The notes under the pieces: generated by a model | Told to the model about the DNA's origin: nothing | What the model saw: the letters and a program-made list of their open reading frames with translations, nothing else | Databases searched by the model: none | Shown here: in pieces, positions 60,100-64,000 of the stretch | Layout of the letters: each line of letters begins with the position of its first letter | How positions within the stretch are numbered: the first letter of the stretch is position 1 | Program-made: the position numbers and the translations under genes | From: Sulfitobacter mediterraneus | GTDB taxonomy: Bacteria; Pseudomonadota; Alphaproteobacteria; Rhodobacterales; Rhodobacteraceae | DNA: 64,000 bases | Direction: 5' to 3' | Assembly (NCBI RefSeq): GCF_016801775.1 | Contig: NZ_CP069004.1 | Location: 3,348,001 to 3,412,000, forward strand

Positions 60100-60112
60100 T
60101 TATCTAGGATAA
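60100..60112. promoter_or_regulatory. Candidate Rrf2 operator
   Basis: TTATC-TAG-GATAA is a perfect 13-base palindrome 34 bases upstream of the Rrf2 gene start, in an A+T-rich promoter-like stretch. Autoregulation by the Rrf2 protein would fit. Confidence 0.45.
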
Positions 60113-60323
60113 GAGGTGTCGTCAATTGAGAGGCGGACTGATTGGTAACGGATCGATCCCGATCAGGCTATCAAGTGAAACTGCAATTGAGCGATATTCA
60201 TGCCGCAACCATTCAGATGTTGGGCTGTCGTTATGAGAAGAAACGTGGCACAAGCATATAGTTCAACCCGAGATTGCCAATTTGCGCGTGACACGGGTGC
60301 ACGATTGAAATAGGCTTTCTTGC

Positions 60324-60338
60324 GATCAAAGATCAAAG
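60324..60338. promoter_or_regulatory. GATCAAAGAT site upstream of GntR gene
   Basis: GATCAAAGATCAAAG lies 8 bases before the gntR-type start. It shares GATCAAAGAT with the palindrome at 62155, so both are candidate sites of this regulator. Confidence 0.5.
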
Positions 60339-60345
60339 GTGCTTC

Positions 60346-61041
60346 ATGTCCTCCACACTGCCAGAGTTAAAAAGTTTCGAGGCAAAATCCAGCCTGCAGC
60401 ACGTTTTTCAAGAACTCAAAGACGCTATCATGATGGGGGAGTTTGCCCCTGGGCAAAAATTCCGCATTGATGAGTTTGCGCAGGTCTTTAAGACCAGCCA
60501 CATGCCCGTGCGCGAGGCGATCAATCAGCTGACAATCATCGGCGCATTGGAAAGTCATCCCCGCCGGTCCGCGTCAATCGTGGCTTTCTCACCGCAGCGT
60601 TTGGATGACCTGATGGATTTGCGCTTGGCGGTCGAGGGCCGTGCCATCGAATGTGCGGTGGAGAAAGTTACAGCCGAAGACATCGCCACGCTGACGGCGT
60701 TTCGGGCCCAGATGGATCAATTGCTGCAGAGCGAGACATTGAACCTAAAGGCTTATCTGCGTCTCAATCAGCAGTTCCATTTCAGCATTTATGCGATTGC
60801 TGACAATCCGCAACTGATGGATGTGATCGAGCTGGCATGGCTGCGGTATGGCCCGATGTTGAACATGCTCAACGGCGGATCTGCTCGGGATGCTTTGATG
60901 AGCGGCAATGACGATCATATGGAAATGATCGAAGGACTGCGCACCCGCGATGCACAACGTGCCAAAGATGCGCTGCGCTCTGATTTGTTGGATGCCGCAG
61001 CGACGATTTGTGCGCGAAATGACGAGCTGGAGGCGGGGTAG
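60346..61041 (+). CDS. GntR/FCD-family transcriptional regulator
   Basis: 231 residues. The N-terminal GntR winged helix (ELKDAIMMGEFAPGQKFRIDEFAQVFKTSHMPVREAINQLTIIGALESHPRRSA) is followed by a helical FCD ligand domain (residues about 90-215) with a metal-binding pattern (Asp/His in the NQQFHFSIY and HMEMIEGL segments). FadR-subfamily FCD proteins usually repress catabolic genes and respond to small organic acids. It is convergent with the BKACE gene and shares operator sequence with the BKACE/ABC promoter region. Confidence 0.88.
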   Translation: MSSTLPELKSFEAKSSLQHVFQELKDAIMMGEFAPGQKFRIDEFAQVFKTSHMPVREAINQLTIIGALESHPRRSASIVAFSPQRLDDLMDLRLAVEGRAIECAVEKVTAEDIATLTAFRAQMDQLLQSETLNLKAYLRLNQQFHFSIYAIADNPQLMDVIELAWLRYGPMLNMLNGGSARDALMSGNDDHMEMIEGLRTRDAQRAKDALRSDLLDAAATICARNDELEAG

Positions 61042-61090
61042 GGCGGCAACATCCTGTAACCGCCCGCAATTGAGATTTCCTTCGCCTTGA

Positions 61091-62080
61091 TTAAAAATTA
61101 ACCTGATCTTTGCCTTTCAGGGCCAGCATTTCGCGAGCTTCCGCAGGAGTCGCCACGCGGCAACCCTGCGCAGCCAAAGTGCCTTTGGCCAATTCAATTT
61201 GTTCGGCGCTGGTTGTCGCCAGCTTGCCCGGTGCCTTCCAGAGAGAATCTTCGAGGCCAACCCTCAGATTGCCGCCCATGGCAACAGAACTGGCTGCAAT
61301 CCTTTGTTGCGCTGCGCCCGCGCCAAGCACCGACCAGACATATTGATCGCCAAACAAGCGGTCCGCTGTGCGGCGCATCATCATCACATCCTCTGCATGG
61401 TTGCCGATGCCCCCAAGCAAGCCAAAGACGGATTGTACAAAAAGCGGCCCCGTCACCAGTCCACGGTCAAGGAAGTGCTTGAGCGTATAAAGATGGCTGA
61501 TGTCGTAGCATTCAAATTCAAACCGCGTGCCGCGCGCACCGCAAGTTGTGAGAATATATTCGATCTCCTTGAAAGTGTTACGGAAAGCCAGATCCCGAGA
61601 ATTTTCGAGATGCTCGCGTTCCCAGGCATGTTCGAATGTGTCGTAACGGTCCAGCATCCCAAACAGACCAAAGTTCATGGATCCCATATTGAGAGAAGCC
61701 AGTTCCGGGCCATAATGCGCTACCGGCTGCACCCGTTCTTCCACAGGCATGAATGGCGAGCCGCCCGTGGTTACGTTGATCACGCAATCGGTCTGTGCCT
61801 TCAGCTTTGGTAGGATATCGGCAAAAGCGGCCACGCTTTGATCCGGCTTTCCGGTCTCTGGGTCGCGGGCATGCACATGAAGCACTGCCGCTCCGGCCTG
61901 CGCGGCGCGGATACCCTCAGCGACAATCTCTTCCGGAGTCACGGGCAGATACGGCGACATCGACGGGGTGTGAATCGCCCCGGTGAGGGCGGCCGTCACG
62001 ATCACGGGGCGGCGCTTGTCCTGTCCTGCGATCTTGGGGGATGCAGGTGATTCTGTGCCCGTTCGCTCAGCTTTTGTCAT
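61091..62080 (-). CDS. BKACE (beta-keto acid cleavage enzyme, DUF849)
   Basis: 329 residues from ATG 62080, with AAGGAG about 10 bases upstream; the frame extends upstream but lacks a site. The fold's metal motif VLHVHARDPETG is near residue 72, with ITTGG-like NVTTGGSPFM near residue 107, GSMNFGLFG near residue 137 and a C-terminal barrel end GGNLRVGLEDSLWKAPG near residue 275. BKACE enzymes condense a beta-keto acid with acetyl-CoA to acetoacetate and a CoA ester. The substrate may be the degradation product of what the divergent transporter imports; carnitine- or lysine-type routes are examples only. Confidence 0.88.
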   Translation of the reverse strand: MTKAERTGTESPASPKIAGQDKRRPVIVTAALTGAIHTPSMSPYLPVTPEEIVAEGIRAAQAGAAVLHVHARDPETGKPDQSVAAFADILPKLKAQTDCVINVTTGGSPFMPVEERVQPVAHYGPELASLNMGSMNFGLFGMLDRYDTFEHAWEREHLENSRDLAFRNTFKEIEYILTTCGARGTRFEFECYDISHLYTLKHFLDRGLVTGPLFVQSVFGLLGGIGNHAEDVMMMRRTADRLFGDQYVWSVLGAGAAQQRIAASSVAMGGNLRVGLEDSLWKAPGKLATTSAEQIELAKGTLAAQGCRVATPAEAREMLALKGKDQVNF

Positions 62081-62154
62081 TGTTTTCACACTCCTTGTTA
62101 TTACGGACCGCCGTGATTGGGCTGTCATGCTAGGCCCATTTAATCCGATTATAT

Positions 62155-62170
62155 ATCTTTGATCAAAGAT
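62155..62170. promoter_or_regulatory. Palindromic operator between BKACE and ABC genes
   Basis: ATCTTTGATCAAAGAT is a perfect 16-base palindrome in the 192-bp divergent spacer. Its half matches the GATCAAAGAT upstream of the GntR gene, so the GntR protein is its likely binder and could control both divergent genes. Confidence 0.65.
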
Positions 62171-62272
62171 TTTATTGACGTGATCAGTTTATGTGGGTTA
62201 GCGTCGCTCCATGACAAGCGGTGCGCGGGAGGAATGCGCGGCGCACAGGTCATCAAACGGGAGGACACCAGA

Positions 62273-63874
62273 ATGACACTTAAGAACGGAATGACCCGCC
62301 GCCGGTTCACCAAGGGCCTGCTTTACGGAACTTCGGCTGCGTTAGCATCGCCGTTGATCATGCCGCGCCGGGGCATCGCTCAAGAGGCTTTGGCAAACGG
62401 CAAGATCGGTGGGCCAACAGGCTTCGAGGGCGCCGAAGCCTATCAGTACGGGGCAGACACACCTGAAGGCCGCGCAATGGAGGCGTTGCGCGCAATGGCC
62501 GGCACCAACTCAGCACCGACCCGCATTCGTCTGGCGCTGTCAGAAGGATCCATTGGCCAATTGACCCAGGCTTTCCCCGAGGGCGCACCATCCATCAAAG
62601 AACTGTTCGAAGCTGAAAGCGGTATCACGCTGGACATTATCGGGGTTCCGTCCGGGCAGGAATTTACCAAGGCGGTGCAAGATATCTCAACCAACGCTGG
62701 TGAATACGACATCTACACCACTGACTTTAACCGTCTCGGCGACATCGTCGAAACCGGCGGCGTCGCAAATCTTGACGAGTTTGTCGAAAAGCATCAGCCG
62801 GAATGGGCTGCTGAAAACGGCTATGTCGGCGGTGAGCAAGGCGTTAGCTTGCTCAACAAATATAGGGGCAGTTACTATGGTATCTCGCTCGATGGTGACT
62901 TCCTCACATGGATCTATCGCAAAGATCTGTTTGAGGATGACGCGATGCGTCAGGCCCACAAGGCCGCGACAGGCCGCGAGCTGACCTTGCCTTCCACCTA
63001 TGCCGAACTTGATGAAACGGCGCTGTTCTTCACCAAACACACAAATGGTGAGATTCACGGCTGCACCGATCTGCGCAATCAGGGTTGGGGCTATATCAAC
63101 TGGTACGGCCGCTACACCACGATGGGCAATCCAAACCAGTTCCTGTTTGCCGACGATGGCAGCATGCTGATCAACTCCGAAGCTGGCGCACGGGCCACGC
63201 AAGAATATGTCGATAGCCTTGCCCACCATGCCCCGGATGCGATCTCTTGGAGCTGGCCAGAGCAATACGGGTCTATGGCGAACGGCACCTCTGCAATGAC
63301 GTGCGCATGGTCGAATATGCCCAAGTTCCTCGACAATCCGGCAAATGAAGGGTCCAAGGTTGTCGGGAAGCTGGGATCTTGGACGCCGCCAGGCCGCGAA
63401 GTCGATGGCGACCTGATCAGCCGCTCCCTTTTGTGGTTCTCGCTGGCCGCATCCGTATCCAATCAAGCGGACAATCCCGAAGCCTGCTATCTGTTCCTGC
63501 AGTGGCTGGGCGGGCCGCAAATCTCATCTTGGATGGTGGCAAACCCTGCGGGTTACTTCGACCCATGGCAGAACGCGCATCTGGATGATCCGTTGGTGCA
63601 GCGGACCTATCACGACTACCATGTGGACACGATCCGCAAATCGATTCAACGTGCAGTGCCGTCGATTAACTATCCCGGCGCGACAGCCTTCCACAACGCC
63701 CTGGACGAAAACCTCGTTGCGGCCCTCACCGGTGAAAAAACCGCCGAGCAGGCAATGGCGGACACCGAGCGCCAGTGGAAACGCATCACCCGCCGCGTGG
63801 GCGAAGACAAGTTGCTCGAAGCAATCCGCTTTAACAACGAGGCTTGGCCGACGATCACTGATCCGGTTACCTGA
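62273..63874 (+). CDS. ABC extracellular solute-binding protein (Tat-exported)
   Basis: 533 residues from ATG 62273 (GGGAGGAC upstream; longer starts lack a site). A twin-arginine signal (MTRRRFTKGLLYGTSAALASP) precedes a large family 1 binding protein (SIKELFEAESGITLDIIGVPSGQEFTKAVQDISTNAGEYDIYTTDFNRLGD; SLDGDFLTWIYRKDLFEDD). The ligand is unknown. The first gene of an ABC importer operon whose next gene begins at the window edge; the divergent BKACE gene indicates that the substrate is catabolised to a beta-keto acid. The length exceeds ordinary sugar-binding proteins by about 100 residues. Confidence 0.88.
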   Translation: MTLKNGMTRRRFTKGLLYGTSAALASPLIMPRRGIAQEALANGKIGGPTGFEGAEAYQYGADTPEGRAMEALRAMAGTNSAPTRIRLALSEGSIGQLTQAFPEGAPSIKELFEAESGITLDIIGVPSGQEFTKAVQDISTNAGEYDIYTTDFNRLGDIVETGGVANLDEFVEKHQPEWAAENGYVGGEQGVSLLNKYRGSYYGISLDGDFLTWIYRKDLFEDDAMRQAHKAATGRELTLPSTYAELDETALFFTKHTNGEIHGCTDLRNQGWGYINWYGRYTTMGNPNQFLFADDGSMLINSEAGARATQEYVDSLAHHAPDAISWSWPEQYGSMANGTSAMTCAWSNMPKFLDNPANEGSKVVGKLGSWTPPGREVDGDLISRSLLWFSLAASVSNQADNPEACYLFLQWLGGPQISSWMVANPAGYFDPWQNAHLDDPLVQRTYHDYHVDTIRKSIQRAVPSINYPGATAFHNALDENLVAALTGEKTAEQAMADTERQWKRITRRVGEDKLLEAIRFNNEAWPTITDPVT

Positions 63875-63891
63875 TCCACAAACACAATCCT

Positions 63892-63919
63892 ACAGGCCGG
63901 CCTTTGCGGGCTGGCCTGT
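63892..63919 (+). terminator. Stem-loop after binding-protein gene
   Basis: An 11-bp stem with one G-T pair (ACAGGCCGGCC / GGCTGGCCTGT, loop TTTGCG) lies 18 bases after the stop. No real T-tract follows, so a partial terminator or mRNA-stabilising hairpin before the permease gene is likely. Confidence 0.6.
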
Positions 63920-63949
63920 GCTTTGATCCTGTCTCAAAGGGCTTTTTGC

Positions 63950-64000
63950 ATGCAGTTGTCACTGTCCTTCCGCGTATTTCGATTTTTTGCCATCGGGCTG
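63950..64000 (+). CDS. Start of next gene, probable ABC permease (partial)
   Basis: An ATG at 63950 after AAAGGG opens a frame of 17 codons to the window edge (MQLSLSFRVFRFFAIGL), hydrophobic and with basic residues, as in the first membrane segment of an ABC permease. Its place right after the binding-protein gene supports a permease, but the fragment is too short to assign a family. Confidence 0.5.
   Translation, partial: MQLSLSFRVFRFFAIGL

Overview
The window reads as a chromosomal segment of a marine alphaproteobacterium of the Rhodobacterales (Roseobacter group). The signs are a Sox sulfur-oxidation cluster, a TRAP transporter, a PhyR/NepR/EcfG general stress locus with matching promoters, a Blh/SdoA-type persulfide dioxygenase and many small catabolic operons. 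The assignment rests on gene content only. I see no tRNA, rRNA, insertion sequence, prophage or CRISPR array.

Layout. 1-7106: end of a sox cluster (soxC partial, soxD, soxE, soxF), a periplasmic DUF302 protein, a YeeE/YedE sulfur permease, and two leftward exported metallo-beta-lactamase (MBL)-fold proteins; one of the two has lost its HxHxDH motif. 7240-17939: a LysR regulator, a tightly coupled rightward operon (hyuA, hyuB, FAD oxidoreductase, HpcH/HpaI aldolase, aminotransferase, uronate-dehydrogenase-like SDR), then a leftward VOC-bicupin protein and an XRE-cupin regulator. The substrate is unknown. 18016-25287: a polysaccharide locus with a GH18-like/NodB deacetylase/GT2 fusion, a Tat-exported DUF3131 partner, and a secreted small protein across a long intergenic gap.

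25347-34123: Fe-alcohol dehydrogenase, aldehyde dehydrogenase, glutamine-synthetase-like enzyme, TRAP transporter, N-formylglutamate-amidohydrolase-like enzyme and an RpiR regulator. Together they could form a gamma-glutamylation route for an amino alcohol or amine. 34206-36167: Crp/Fnr regulator, DUF2892 membrane protein and persulfide dioxygenase. 36164-50068: a galactoside regulon with ABC importer, alpha- and beta-galactosidase and the oxidative De Ley-Doudoroff galactose route, under an IclR regulator.

50071-58571: general stress response. phyR is divergent from nepR-ecfG-kinase across a nearly palindromic double EcfG promoter. EcfG-type promoters also precede DUF2254, DUF883/holin-like, DUF1328 and AI-2E-family membrane proteins. 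58646-60066: an NAD-dependent epimerase and an Rrf2 regulator. 60346-64000: a GntR regulator, a BKACE (DUF849) enzyme and the start of an ABC transporter operon, linked by shared GATCAAAGAT operators.
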